DNA from: Diaporthe sp. PMI_573
Lineage: Eukaryota > Ascomycota > Sordariomycetes > Diaporthales > Diaporthaceae
Reading direction: 5' to 3'
DNA: 64,000 nt
NCBI GenBank assembly: GCA_021399435.1
Contig: JAJTUP010000002.1
Span: 3,162,001-3,226,000 of the forward strand
Below are positions 22,243 to 33,702 of this stretch, piece after piece. Below the pieces are notes generated by a model. The model was not told where the DNA came from. It did not search any database and was given only the letters and a program-made list of their open reading frames with translations. Numbering within the stretch: the first letter of the stretch is position 1; every line of letters begins with the position of its first letter. The position numbers were made by a program, and so were the translations under genes.

Positions 22243-22925
22243 ATGGCCTCCAAGGCTGTAGCGAAAGTCGCCGCAGGCGGTGCCATGAAGGTCTCAACAG
22301 TAAGTCAATCGTGCTGTGGTCGCTCAAGCGTACCCCCAATCACTTCTCGCCCATGCATCGCCAACTAACCGGCCCCCCCCCTCGTTTTCTATAGAAACAA
22401 ACTCTCCAATCCGTCGGCATCTGGGAGCGCATCCGCCGCTCGCTCGCAATCGATCCTGAGCGCTCCAATGGCGTCCCCCTCAACCCGCACTTCCGCTGGC
22501 CCACGCCCGGTGGCCAAGACCCTCTCACCTACGACGACCCAGTCACCCGCCCGGCCGGCGACATCGCCGACAACCCGTACTGGAAGCGCGACGTCCGCCG
22601 CAACTACCCGCGCCTGTCCGTCGTGAGCCAGGCCGACACCGTCGCCCTGCTGACGGTCGGCAACGCCGTGAACCCCAAGGTCGAGCTCATCGGCGAGGAG
22701 GGCAGCAAGGCGCTCGTGGCGGCCGAGGCCGAGGGCCAGGAGAAGGGCCTCGCCAAGGTGTTCGAGGAGAAGGGCGTGGAGGCGGCAAAGGAGCTCCTCG
22801 TGGACGGCATGCCGCCGCTGCTCAGCGGACAGAGCTTGAAGAAGGGTTCTTGGGACGTGCATCCGTGGGAAGTAACAGAGGAGCAGGCCTACCCTGAAAA
22901 ATACCCTTGCCGAAGCTTCCACTAG
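22243..22925 (+). CDS. NADH:ubiquinone oxidoreductase 21-kDa accessory subunit
   Basis: Exons 22243-22299 and 22395-22925 flank a 95-nt intron (GTAAGT...CTATAG, with a poly-C tract inside) and give 195 residues. The start MASKAVAKVAAGGAMKVSTK is a basic, alanine-rich mitochondrial presequence-like segment. Then come GIWERIRRSLAIDPERSNG and DNPYWKRDVRRNYPRLSVV, which I recognise from the fungal 21.3-kDa complex I subunit first described in Neurospora. The C-terminus PWEVTEEQAYPEKYPCRSFH is also conserved in the family. It should be a peripheral supernumerary subunit of complex I in the inner mitochondrial membrane. The ATG context is good (GCACCATGGC). Confidence 0.9.
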
Positions 22926-23676
22926 ATTTCTTGCGGTGGGAAGGAGTCGGGGGCTGGGGCAATGTATCAATGCACTTACGGCTGCGAATCAATGGCATAG
23001 ACATTCAGATTAAGGGCGTCACAGGACATGTCAACCTGGACTACCGACTTGAAACGGTTTCTATTCAACATCTTGAGGTCTGTGTTCCACGTCCGATTAC
23101 GTGGAAGCTGAATTGTGATGTGCTCTACCTCTGAGAACACACAAGCCTACCGCCTATGAATCATGTATGAGACAAGAGGGTGCCTCCTTGGACTTTCACA
23201 TCATGCGTACTGGACGAACAAGTTGTCCGTCCAGCATATCCAGGACACAATCCGTGATCACCATCAGGCTTTGTCCCACAGCTGGGACACTGACGTTGCT
23301 AGTTACAGGTCAGTCGGGATACACGAGTCTGATGTCCGGTGTTTCCACTCACAAGCCTGGGAGCATACCGCATCGCAGCACACTCATGTTTTCAGATAGT
23401 GAAGAAGTCTCGGAGGCTGTTGCGCTGGCGGATGCTGTCGAGTAAGGCAATATGTCGTTCCAGCTGTTGGCCATGCTCACAGCAGATAGAGCTACTCGCC
23501 CACCAGGGCCAATTTTGACTTGAGCTGGCGATGGAGAATGGTGAGACGTCTCCGACTCCCATATATGCGTCCGCCATACGGGCGGCTTGTATGCGGTGGT
23601 GCGGTGGTGCATTGTCTCGCCATTTCGTCTTGTGCAAAGATTCCCACCAATACACAGAGGCGATTCCAAGGAGTCC
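22926..23676. other. Convergent 3' region
   Basis: Between the complex I subunit gene and the lto1 3' end. No gene or repeat recognised. Confidence 0.55.
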
Positions 23677-24249
23677 TCAGAAGCTCACGGTTTCCTTGGA
23701 CGGCGGACCAGCCGGCGGCGAGGCCTGGCTGCCACCAGCTGCAGCCTTGACAGCACTGTCGTCCTTGGCCGCAGCATCGAGGCCGGCATCTTCCCCAACA
23801 TGCCTTTCGATGACCCTCGCCTTGCCCTGCGCCCTCTTGATTCGGTCGTCAAAGTCATTCACTGCATCGTCGGAGTTCTCGGTCGACAGGGTATCAGGCT
23901 CAACGAGCGCGTGCAGCGTGACGATGTTCTTCTCCAGCCTCGCGCCACCGCCGCTCAGGATAGGAAGCGCCTGCTGCTTGCAGTCCGCCGGCGACTTGGA
24001 GGCAGAAGGCGTAGAATTTGCCGCACCCCGCGGCTGCTGTTGAGCCTGTGGCAGCCTGTTGGCCCAGACGATCGCTTTGCCGTGCAGCCTGCCCGCTTCG
24101 ATGAACTTCTCGAAGCCCTTCTCGATCCCGAACGCGCGGCCCTCGATCCGCCCTGCGCGGTCGCCGTCGGCCATGCCCTGCTCGTAACCCTCTGAGTAGA
24201 ACTGCTCCTCCAGGTTGAGCAGGTTGTCGAAGGCGTCGTTGGCGGCCAT
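23677..24249 (-). CDS. lto1: Lto1/ORAOV1-like protein (deca-GX3 domain)
   Basis: Single exon of 190 residues from the ATG at 24249 (AAAATGGCC). After MAANDAFDNLLNLEEQFYSE, glycines recur every fourth residue at 21, 25, 29, 33, 37, 41 and 45 (GYEQGMADGDRAGRIEGRAF...). This is the deca-GX3 motif shared by Yae1 and Lto1. In yeast these two form an adaptor that brings the ABC protein Rli1/ABCE1 to the cytosolic iron-sulfur targeting complex; the same role is inferred here. The C-terminal part (about 80-190) is low-complexity, and the protein ends ETVSF rather than with the Trp that closes many Lto1 proteins. It is on the same strand as the SDR gene upstream of it, 567 bases apart. Confidence 0.85.
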   Translation of the reverse strand: MAANDAFDNLLNLEEQFYSEGYEQGMADGDRAGRIEGRAFGIEKGFEKFIEAGRLHGKAIVWANRLPQAQQQPRGAANSTPSASKSPADCKQQALPILSGGGARLEKNIVTLHALVEPDTLSTENSDDAVNDFDDRIKRAQGKARVIERHVGEDAGLDAAAKDDSAVKAAAGGSQASPPAGPPSKETVSF

Positions 24250-24816
24250 TTTGGCTTTTCTCAAGGCTGGCTGAATGATTTGCCGAGCGCTGGTGCCGTC
24301 TGATGAGGCGGAAAGACAACTAGGGACGAGTCAAGGATCTTGAACCCGGGGTGCTCGGTTCAATCTCGCGCTGGGGTAGGTGGATCTGGCGGTTCGAGTG
24401 GTGAGTGCGAATTGGTAATGTACAGTCGACACAGGTCACTTACAAAGTGAGAAGCGATGCCTGACGCCGAATCCGCCACTAGTAGCCGGACTCGGGGCCG
24501 GGTCTCGGCTCCGTTCCCGGCACACGCTCTTCAAAGGGAACCGTGACTCCTACAGTAGCATGATGCGCCTTCCCGTTTGAATGCGCGGTTTCCTCGATTC
24601 AACACCCCGAGATTCAACGAGCTCAAAGCAAGCCCAGCAGCCGATGGACGATTGAAAAAGGCAAGCAAGAACTTGGAGCTTGTGAAACACACATGGAAAC
24701 GGAGCTTCTTCCGACTCTATGGGAACACAAGTGCACAAAATGGTCGGTCCCAACGTCGATGGGATCCCAAGTCCTCCTCTCGTCCCCTCCCTCTTCCCCC
24801 CCGCGTCACGACCCGT
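24250..24816. other. Intergenic gap
   Basis: Promoter of lto1 and 3' flank of the SDR gene. Nothing further recognised. Confidence 0.55.
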
Positions 24817-25842
24817 CTATTTCATCAAAAGCCCGCCATTGGCACAGACAACCTGCCCTGTGCACCATGCGGCATCAGGAGTGCACAGCATGCCCACGAT
24901 ACCCGCGATCTCGGAGGTGTAGGCTGGCCTACCGCCCTCGGCCCTCGCCGCCTCGACTACCTCCGGGGCGTCGATGCCCTCGCGTGCCCTCATCAGCGGC
25001 GCGTGCTCGATCCATCCCTTGATGGCGGCCTTGAACTCATCGCTGTTGGCGGCGTACCTGTTGTGTGTTAATCAACTGCCGCGAGGCCTAAAGTAACCCA
25101 TTTTGGAACATTCGAGAGGAACTCATAGCTGGGCAACCGTAAAAGAAGACATGTTCTTACATTGGGCCCTCGACCGGGCCAGGGTTGATGGCGTTGACAG
25201 TGGCCCGCTCGCTCAGCTCGCGCGCCCAAACCCGGGTCATGGCTTCCATGGCGGCCTTGGACCCTCCGTAGACCGACTGTCCCAGGAAGCCGCAGTCGGA
25301 GCTAATGGAGGACAGATTGACAACACGGCCGGAGCGGTCCCTCGGCAGGTACTGCGCGGCAGCCTGCATGAGGAGCAGGGGCCCGAGGACGTTCACCTTG
25401 TAGGTGAAGTCAAAGTCCTCGATCTTGATGTCGGCAAGCTTGTCGTTCTTTGCGACACCGGCGTTGTTGACTATAATGTCCAGCTGGAACTTGTAGTCTT
25501 GGTTGGGCGTTGGCGGCGAGGAGGAGAAGTGCTTCTTTGTGGCCTCGATAAGGGCCAGTGGCCCCTGAGGAGTGCCCAGGTCAGCCTGCACGCCGACAGT
25601 TTGGATCCCATATTTCCCCTCGAGCTTCTTGGAGAGCTCTTTTGTGAGGGCTGTGGATGATCTGGAGGTGTAGTTGAGGACCAGGTTGCATCCTTTGGAG
25701 GCAAGATTCTCAGCAATGGCAGCCCCGATGCCTGTAGGGTGTCAGCGATGAGCTCTTCATCCAGGAACGTGGACGGTGGTGGCATACTTCTCGAGGCACC
25801 TGTTACTATTCCCACCTTTCCTGCCAAGATCCTACCGGCCAT
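24817..25842 (-). CDS. Short-chain dehydrogenase/reductase
   Basis: Exons 25842-25788, 25731-25161 and 25057-24817 (introns of 56 and 103 nt) give 288 residues. It is a classical SDR with an N-terminal Rossmann fold. The cofactor loop VTGASRSIG is formed across the first junction, IIVNNAGV follows, and the catalytic residues are the Ser of NLSSISS and the Tyr and Lys of VYGGSKAAMEAM. The loop Arg (ASRS) and the general form resemble NADP-dependent 3-oxoacyl-ACP reductase-like enzymes. NPGPVEGPMY and a C-terminal VVCANGGLLMK complete the fold. No targeting signal is obvious, so a cytosolic enzyme is most likely. The substrate cannot be told from sequence, and the neighbours give no pathway. 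Confidence 0.9.
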
Positions 25843-26609
25843 CTTGAGTATTATGAGTAAGTGTAATTATGCGTGTATTTGTGTATTCGTGTATTCGCGT
25901 TGTATTGGTGCAGTCACTTCTGATGTGCCTTCTCTTGGGGGCATATAAGCAGAGGGAAACCGCAGTGGGATCAATCCTCGGTAGATATACCTATGGAACG
26001 GGACTGTCAACAGAATAATACCGAAATTAGACCCTATGCTGCCCCCATCGTGACCTCTGCTCCCTACCCACCAAGTTCTTCCACCTGTATCCCGACTAGA
26101 GCTGCCCGAACAGGTATGCTATGTCCCGCTTGACCGAGGTGAGTTTGAGCTGCTTCCCCCAATTTCCCCGCTGTCCAAGGCGTCCTTCAGGGTCACTCTG
26201 TCCCACCTGCCCCGCTAGAGATGCGCGCCAGTCGGCTCAGAATGCTCCGTCTGCCGGTCGGCCAGCACCTACCTAGGTAGGTCCCTAGGTAGTCTATCCA
26301 TGCAGGTGGGTACTGGGTACCTGGGTACGGTTGGAGGGTGCCCCCCCCCAGCTTGCCTATAGGCAGGTACCTGTGTACTTTGCAGTTCAAGGGCCCCTCC
26401 ATGCGATTACGGTATCTACTTACTTTTCGACGGGCTCTGACGGTGCAGTCAAATTCCACGTTGAGATATTTCACATACCAACTTGCGACATCACACTGCA
26501 GACAACTCCGGGCCCTCACACAACCCCTCGGATCTGCCCAAGGTTAATCCCCGAATATTCCGACCTCGAATATAATCAAGGCTACCCAGCCAGCAATTCG
26601 CCTCCCGCC
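25843..26609. other. Divergent promoter region
   Basis: Between the SDR gene (-) and naa10 (+). It contains a cluster of CCTAGGTA and GGTACC-type elements at 26268-26385 and a poly-C run at about 26340. No gene supported. Confidence 0.6.
26268..26385. repeat. Cluster of CCTAGGTA / GGTACC elements
   Basis: ACCTACCTAGGTAGGT, CCCTAGGTAG, GGGTACCTGGGTACGG and GCAGGTACCTGTGTAC lie within 120 bases, 225-340 bases upstream of naa10. Confidence 0.7.
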
Positions 26610-27463
26610 ATGGATATCCGCCTCCTCCAGCCATCAGACCTGCCTCTGATTCAACACGCCAACCTCGAGAACCTGCCCGAGAACTACTTCCTCAAATACT
26701 ACCTCTACCACGCCCTATCATGGCCCCAGCTTAGCTTCGTCGCGGTCGACGCCGCCCGCCCAAAGAAGACGCCCTATGACTACCCCAAGATCGTCGGCTA
26801 CGTCCTGGCCAAGATGGAGGAGGAGCCCACGGACGGCGTCCAGCACGGCCACATCACCAGCCTGTCCGTGATGCGCACCCACAGGAAGCTGGGGATAGCA
26901 GAGAAGCTGATGCGACAGAGCCGTACGTCTGCCAACCCATGACGAGAACGAAGCGCTGGCGGGCAGCTGGCGTTATACACACGCCCACACGCCCACAATC
27001 CGAGGAGACACGCACATGCTGACAGAAACGCAAAACAACAGAGCTCGCAATGGTCGAGACCTTCGGCGCGCACTACGTCTCCCTGCACGTGCGCGAGTCC
27101 AACCAGGCCGCCATCCACCTGTACGAGAAGACCCTCGGCTTCCAGCGCGAGAAGACCGAGTCCAAGTACTACGCCGACGGCGAGGACGCCTTCGGCATGA
27201 AGCTCGACCTGTCCGCCATCCGGGACCAGGTGCGCGAGGAGCGGGACTCGTACGACTCGGAGGAGCTGGACGAGGGCGACGCCGTGGGAGACGTGGGCAC
27301 CGACCCCAACAGGAAGAGGGGCAAGGACTCCTCCAAGAAGACCAAGAACGGTGCCGACGCCGGCGCGGACGCCGCCAAGGACGAGAAGAGGAAGGTCAAG
27401 GTCGGTAGGGGGCTGGGCGTGGGTGAGCTGGTCGAGAGGGTCGAGAGCAAGCAGGGATCATGA
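26610..27463 (+). CDS. ard1: N-alpha-acetyltransferase catalytic subunit (Naa10/Ard1)
   Basis: Exons 26610-26922 and 27042-27463 (119-nt intron, GTACGT...ACAG) give 244 residues. This is the catalytic GNAT subunit of NatA, which acetylates nascent N-termini after Met removal, together with Naa15 at the ribosome. The start [26 protein letters not shown] and the [16 protein letters not shown] segment match Ard1. The acetyl-CoA loop R-x-x-G-x-A is at 92-97 (HRKLGIA). [21 protein letters not shown] contains the conserved Asn and Tyr. The C-terminal 75 residues are charged and Lys/Asp/Glu-rich, as in other fungal Ard1 proteins. The ATG follows CCCGCC. Confidence 0.95.
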
Positions 27464-28144
27464 GCAGAGACTTGAGATATAAGAGCTATCCGTCTACGCA
27501 GCACTCTCTTCGCGTGTCCTCCACGAGGTTTGACGGGGAGCTTGAGCTAGGCGGCGGCTCAGTTAAAAACGATATAGGAAGAAGCTAAAACTGCTACATC
27601 TCCGGCGCCGCATTCGAGGTCTTAGTTGGCAGGACTTGTGGATCAGACTATTTGTCCCGAGTCGTAGCGGCATCCAGAAAGCATGGCGCAACCGGGGGTT
27701 TGGAATAGAAGAAAAGGGTAGACAAAATTGGCCAAGAATAGGTCATAAAGCGTTTCACGCACACTATTCCCACTTGATCTATGAGTGGTAATGGGGTCAA
27801 TAGTGCCCATATCTCGCACGGTCTAGCAGGTATTCTGCTACGGGTGAGTATCTAGAAGCACAGGGTGGCTTTAGCAGCATCAGAGGGTGCCATTTCGCCC
27901 TGGCAATGATGTACTGAAAGACGATATGGAGGGCCTTGCCTTCTTATTCGAATCGACTCTACTCTACCTAGAGTATGAAATGACCTAAGAGCTGCTGGTT
28001 TTAGTTGAGCCGCGTGGGTTGGACCGGACAGTCAGTCTGGTGCAGGCTCAATATGTAAAATAGTAATATGATTATCCGTTGGAGAGCGTGAAGTTTCTCG
28101 TCTCCTTACACATGTCCAAGCAAGATAGCCGGCCATTTAAGTCC
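27464..28144. other. Convergent 3' region
   Basis: No gene or repeat recognised between the naa10 stop and the stop of the large minus-strand gene. Confidence 0.55.
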
Positions 28145-30887
28145 CTAGTCCTCAAGAGCAGCCAGCTCCTTCGCGAACTGTTCATCAGCCTCCAGGCCCA
28201 GCTTGCTCACGGCCTTCTCGAGCTCCTCAATCTCGGCAAGTATGCCGATCAGCGACCGCGCACCTTGCTTGTGCCCCTGGCTATCTTCACCCTGAGAACC
28301 ATCAGAGAAGTTCGCCAGGGCATCCCTCTTGCCCTGCAGTGCCTCCCTCTTGGCCTCAAGGGAGCTGTACATCACCGCCGAGACAGCGTGCGGCCCGCCG
28401 TTGTTATCCTTGGGCTGGATTCCGGTCTCCTGCTGTCTATCCCGGCCGGCACCTTCCTTGCCCTGCTGGTGGTCCTCCGCGTCGGCAGGCCATGACCCGG
28501 GAAACCTTGGCTGGTCCGCTCCAGGCCCACCAGGGCGCGGCGCCGAGAAGTCACGGCTCCATTCACCCATCCGCCGCGACCAGTCCGCCATGTTGCGCGA
28601 GAAGCCCTCTCCCCAGTTGCCCGAGCCACCGTTCGGGAAAGGACCGCCGAGCCCACCGTACGGTAGCGGCCCGGTCTGAAAAGGCCCCTGCGGACCTCCG
28701 CCACCTCGTCGCTGGCGGGCACCAGGGCCGAAACCCGCGCCAGGGAAGTCCCGACCGCCTAGGCTGAACGGACCTCCTCTACCCCCAAACGGACTGAACC
28801 CGCCGTGATGGCCGACGCCGAACGGGCCTGGCCCTCCGTGATGACCGAAGGGCCCCTGCCCGCCGTGAGAGTGATGGCCAGCATCATGATCATGACCATG
28901 ATCGCGACGCCCGCCGCGTCTCCCACCCCTAGACTCACGCCTCGCCTGTCCCCCCTCTCGCCTGGCATCCCGCCTGGAACGCTTCCTCTCCCGTCTTGCC
29001 TGCTGACGCTCCTTCTTCTCCGCCCTACGACGAGCCCTTCTGTCCTTCTTTCGCTGTCTCCTCGCGGCCCGTTGCTCCCTCTTCAAGACCTTCCACTGAC
29101 CCATCATGCCTCGCACCTGCTGGCGCATGGCGTCACGCTCCACGGGGTCGCTGATATCCCGTGGCGCGGTCTTCCGGGCGACCTTGATTTCCTCTCTGGC
29201 TTCCTTGACCGTCTCGCGAGTGACGAAATTTTCGGGCCTCGAAAGCCATTGCTCCAGATAGGTCTTCGCGACCGGAAGCTGGCTGTCCTTGAGGTCGTCG
29301 TAGTCGGGCAGCGAGCCGATCGACAGCGTGTCTGATCCAGAGGAAGATGAAGAGCTGCTGCTGCTTGACGACGACGACGAAGAGCTGGACCGTGACCGGT
29401 GGCGGTGGGAAGCTCCGTTGCTATAGCGCCCGGGCGCCCGTCCACGTCCGCCTCCATGTCCACACCCGTGTCCATGGTGATGATCATGATGCCTATCTGG
29501 ACCCCCAGGACGACCTTCGGCCTTCTCATTAGGATGGTCGTCATGATCGTGAGTGTCAAATCTGGGAGGCGGAGGCGGAGTCGGGAGTCCTGGCAGCGGG
29601 GGTGGCATCCGCGCGTAGTATGCTTGCTGATTATGAGAATATCCTTGAGGCAGAGGAGGCATCGGCGGTTGGGGTGGGATTGGCGCAAAAGGAGCAGCTG
29701 GCTGTCCCGCCGGCGGCGATGCCATGCGTCCACCTCCAAAAAGGTCACGTCCGCCAATTCTCACACCATTGTTGTCCATTACAACGCCACCAATCCTTAG
29801 ACCATTCGGATTGGCAACAAAGTTTCTGCCAATGGACACACTATTAGAGTCGATGGAAACACCCGGGATGTTGAGACCATTAGAAGAATTGTCAAATCTG
29901 TTCATAAGGTTGAAACGCCGCCAGCGGCCGGTATTATCCGGCTGACGGGGAGGCCCGGACGGACCACTGCTGTTTGCTCGCCGGTCGACGGGTGAAGTAC
30001 CAGAGTCCGCGAGATTGGGGCTGCTGTTGTTGAAAGACTGGTCCCAGGCGCCCGGCACGCGATAATTGTCGTCTAGCGTTGCATTCTCGTCAACCTTGAT
30101 GACCATTCCACGAGGACCGAAGAAGCCATCATTCCACTCCTGCACCGTATGCTCAATGTCCTGTCTCTGCTGCAGGTCAGGCGTGCGGATCTGGTCCAGT
30201 TGTGCCTCAACAGGCGTCCTCTCCTCGACAGCAGCATTCGTGGCACTCTTCTCGCTCTTGTTGCTGCGCGCGGATGTCGCATCGTCCGTGTCCATGCCCT
30301 CTGCCCGGAGCTTCCTGTCGAGTACGGCCTCGTTGCGTTGCGCAGCGTGATTAGGCAGCAGGTAGTTGAGGAAAGTCTGCCAGTCCTCCTCCTTCACGTC
30401 TACGCTGGCCCAGTCACGACGGTAGGGGAAGTCATCAGGTGAGCTGCCCGGCTCGACGACGATGGTATGCATGAGCTCCTGCTCATTACCGCCACACGAA
30501 GCCGGCACCGGTCTTGACTCGAAGTAAGCCTCTGCCGATGCGCTCGTCAGGTGTTCTGAGGAGACAGATACGGTGTTCTGCTGCTGTTCCGGATGCCTCG
30601 GACTAAGCAAGTTGTTGCCGCCTGAAGGGTAGGACTGAGACTGTGGGCTGTTGGGACTCAGCGGTGGCGTGTAAATCACGTCGCTCGTAGACCGCGGCTG
30701 AAGAGGCATCATCCATCACGGGAACGCTGTTTGAATTATTGTGGGATGGTGTACGATGATGCGCAGGCAGTGTTTGAGACTGAGGGAGTATAGGAGAGTG
30801 TCCATGAGATTCCGGGTTGGAATATATGTCCGTCTCAGAATATGGAGGCGGTGGGATGTCTGGCGCGTCGTCCAGATGCGACGTCAT
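28145..30887 (-). CDS. Large uncharacterised fungal protein, frame break near N-terminus
   Basis: The main frame runs from 30712 to 28145 (855 codons). A second frame from the ATG at 30887 encodes MTSHLDDAPDIPPPPYSETD and runs on to 30603, overlapping the main frame one base out of phase. I read both as one gene of about 910 residues. Dropping one base near 30690-30700 would give ...DDASSAASTSDVIYTPPLSP; an intron of 52 or 58 nt with a poor GTCTAC donor is also possible in frame. The protein has a PPPPY start, a segment DDFPYRRDWASVDVKEEDWQTF, Gly/Asn-rich repeats (GLNIPGVSIDSN, GLRIGGVVMDNNG), a Pro-rich region, a His/Gly-rich region, a long poly-Ser run, a helical segment SQLPVAKTYLEQWLSRP, a very basic KKDRRARRRAEKK helix, a Gly-rich stretch and a C-terminal coiled coil. 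I know no function for it. The mix of basic helix, Gly-rich and Ser-rich parts suggests a scaffold or RNA-associated protein, but that is only inference. Confidence 0.6.
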
Positions 30888-31725
30888 CTTGTATTCGTAA
30901 TGGTGTTGCGTGCTGGTATGGGCAAGGACAAAGATTACTCTCGCTGGTCCTAGCGTGCGGATGAATGAGTTGATGTGGCAAAAGAAACAGAGGAGAATGG
31001 GAGTTGAGAATGGCAGGACCGAGGGGAGTTTTGCGCAAGGTCACTTGAAGACTGATGGGAAACGGACGATTTAGGAACGTTGAAGGAATTGGTCTTGAAG
31101 TTGATGGCGTGGATGACAACTCAGCTTGGAGGGGTCGTCCTTTCTTCAACTACTGTAATCAGATGTTCTGCCCCGCGGCTGTCTACCCAGTGGTCTATGA
31201 CTGCGCCGTCACACAGCCTTCACCAACTCGGATGGCATGCTTCATTTCGTCGTTCCTCGGCACCGAGCCGTGAAAGGACCCCATGAAGTCTCAATAAGCT
31301 CACTGAACAACCCTGCAATTGCGGGCATCCGAGTATGGGTGGTCCCCGTGATGGCGGAGGCCGTTCGCTTAGGCTCCTCACCCAGGAGGGATTTAGGCCG
31401 TCTTACACCAAGCAGTGGGCTGGGCGGTTCTCCCGCGTCACAGCTCTCCAATAGTTCTTGGCCTTCCCCCACCTCCATTATGACTCCTACCGCAACCAGC
31501 TGCATGCTAAGTCCAAGCTGACGCGGCCCCGCAAGGCAGCACTCGAGGCTCTAAAAAGGCTTGAGCGAAGTTGCAAGCCTTGAGAGCATTCTCTGGGCTT
31601 CCAACGCCGCGCGTGTTCACCATTCAGGCCAATAAGAATGCTCGGAAACTGCAGAACGTTTGTAAAGCTGTCGCGTCCAACCAGCAGTTCGTGCCTTTCG
31701 ATACCTCGTCTCGTGATTTCTGATG
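30888..31725. other. Intergenic gap
   Basis: Promoter of the large uncharacterised gene and 3' flank of the eIF2B-beta gene. No gene recognised. Confidence 0.55.
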
Positions 31726-33133
31726 TCATTGGAGCAGAAAATCCACGTCTTCGATTTTATAGTGATCGGCAACAACACCTTGCAGATGATCTCGAGAATG
31801 TGGTCCCCTAAGTCGATAGTCAGCAGATTGGTAGCCAGCGTGACCTTTAACTTTTTGAGTACTCACAGGTTTGTAATGTAGATGTCCACCAAGTCCGGAA
31901 CAATGTACTCGGAGCTTGTGTTCTCGACGTCAATGTCGACCATGTGGCCGTCGTAACCGACCAGGTCCATTGGGCTACCGGCCTGGACGAGTGCATCCAG
32001 GTCGGGCTCATCCTCGGGGCAGAGCTTGAACACACCGCCCAGGACGATCACTGTCTTGCTATACTCGCGGGCAGCCCTTGCGACCACCGCAGCGCCTCCG
32101 ACGGCGATGACCGAGCCATTCGCGGTCACAGCCTGAGCATCGAGGATTACAACATTAACACTTGCCATGTACGCCGCGACGCCGCTTCCTGCGATATTGA
32201 TAGTGTTTACACCGAATTTGCTCAGCTGCTTGCGCAACGCCGCGTATGGTGGCTCTTCAGATGCCTTGGGGATCGTTGCACCGGCGATGAAGACGGTGAA
32301 CTTCCTCCTCTTTGCGGCTGCGATCAGAAACCTCTCCACAGTTGGGCTTGGCTTGTAGACCAAGACGTGGTGTCCCGGATGTATTTGGACCTCGGCGAAG
32401 CTTGCAATCTGGTCATCCACCTGACTGATCTCGTCCTTGATCTCCTCAATACCATCAATGACCTCCGAGCGGAGAGCTGAGTTGTTGGCGACTTGGGCGT
32501 GTGACATGGGCGTGGAAGTTCCAGAGCCCCTTGCAAAGGGCGACCCTGCCGAGCTCCTGTCCAGCTTTGGCGAGTTGGCGAGGAGATTGAACATGGACTG
32601 CGGTACGTGGAAGGAACTGGTGGAAGTGAGCATGCCCATGCGAGGAGCTGGTCGGGACGGAGGCGAGGCATCTGCAGAGGTCGGATTCTGCTCGTCGCCA
32701 GGCAGGGCCGAAATGTCAGACATCGAGTCGTCGCCATTCCCACCGCGGTCCTCCTCGGCCTCGTCGCGGATGAGACCCAAGACGCGGCGCACAACGTTGC
32801 CAATCACCAGCTCTTGAGGCCGGGCGAGAACCAGCTTCCGGCCGACTCGCTCGACCCGGTCAAGGAGCTGTACGACATTGTTCCACTTTGATTTTGCGAC
32901 AACATGGAGGAGGATGTGGGCTGTTGCGATGGCACATTTGTCGGCACCGGTGATTTGTCTCCGCTTGAGCAGGCTGCAGGAAGGGAGGCGTTTGTCAGCT
33001 GTATATTTGATACAGCCCCTGACCTGCTATGTACTTACGATATCAACGACTCTATCGAAGCATCCAGCGGTCGCCCCTTAAGCGACTTGAGGAACTTCTC
33101 GAGGCTCGCATGTCCTTTTTGTGGTGCCGCCAT
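31726..33133 (-). CDS. gcd7: Translation initiation factor eIF2B subunit beta
   Basis: Exons 33133-33039, 32973-31867 and 31807-31726 (introns of 65 and 59 nt) give 427 residues. eIF2B is the guanine-nucleotide exchange factor for eIF2; beta belongs to its regulatory alpha/beta/delta core, which senses phosphorylated eIF2. The N-terminal helices (SLEKFLKSLKGRPL, LLKRRQITGADKCAIATAHI) are followed by the Rossmann-like domain with HVLVYKPSPTVERFLIAAAK, FTVFIAGATIPKA, GVNTINIAGSGVAAYMASVN, VILDAQAVTANGSVIAVGGA and TVIVLGGVFKLCPED. The last exon ends VVADHYKIEDVDFLLQ, which confirms the final junction (NL|GPH). The insert at about 95-150 is Ser/Pro-rich. The ATG is at 33133; upstream in-frame codons precede it but have no support. 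Confidence 0.93.
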
Positions 33134-33702
33134 GGCCGCAAGCTTGTGCAGGCGGGGGACGGGGCTTCTGCGTAGGTATTTGGGCGTGGGATTGTCGGAT
33201 TGGTCTCCGAAGGAGGTGTTCTCACACCGATGCTCGACTGTAGTTTTCTCTGTCAGAAATTGGTTGATACGGTCGTGTGCAGAAAAGGTAAGCCCAGCTT
33301 CTAAGCATCGTGCAAGAGAGCGCGAGTGAGTCAAGCGGACCGCGGCGCCTCCAAAAGTTTGGTGGGGCTGAAATGACTGCATTGTCCGGCTCCCCTTCGC
33401 GCTGAGTCAGCGGTTGGGTGGGGGGGGGGCACGTCTGTTCGCATGGTCTACAACTACTGTGTACTGGTGTGATCACTTATTAGTATCTGAGCAGACATGA
33501 TTTGATCAAGACCTTATTCACCAAGTTTAATCACATGGAATGGGCTATGGAGTATTCAGCGTACATGCACCTACATGAATGAGTACCTTTCTCGTACCGT
33601 TAGCCGGAGCATAACACAGGAACGCCCATTCTGAACGCTCCCCACCCGGTCATCCTACAGCCCAGATTCCGTGCAATGTAAAGACTAAAGTCATCCGACG
33701 GT
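33134..33702. other. Intergenic gap
   Basis: Upstream of gcd7 and 3' of the b5-acyl-CoA dehydrogenase gene. It contains a poly-G run at about 33420. No gene seen. Confidence 0.55.

Noticed and set aside
24330..24400. GGTTCAAT/GGTTCGAG strings considered as tRNA B boxes
   Set aside because: No matching A box, acceptor stem or anticodon arm could be folded around them.
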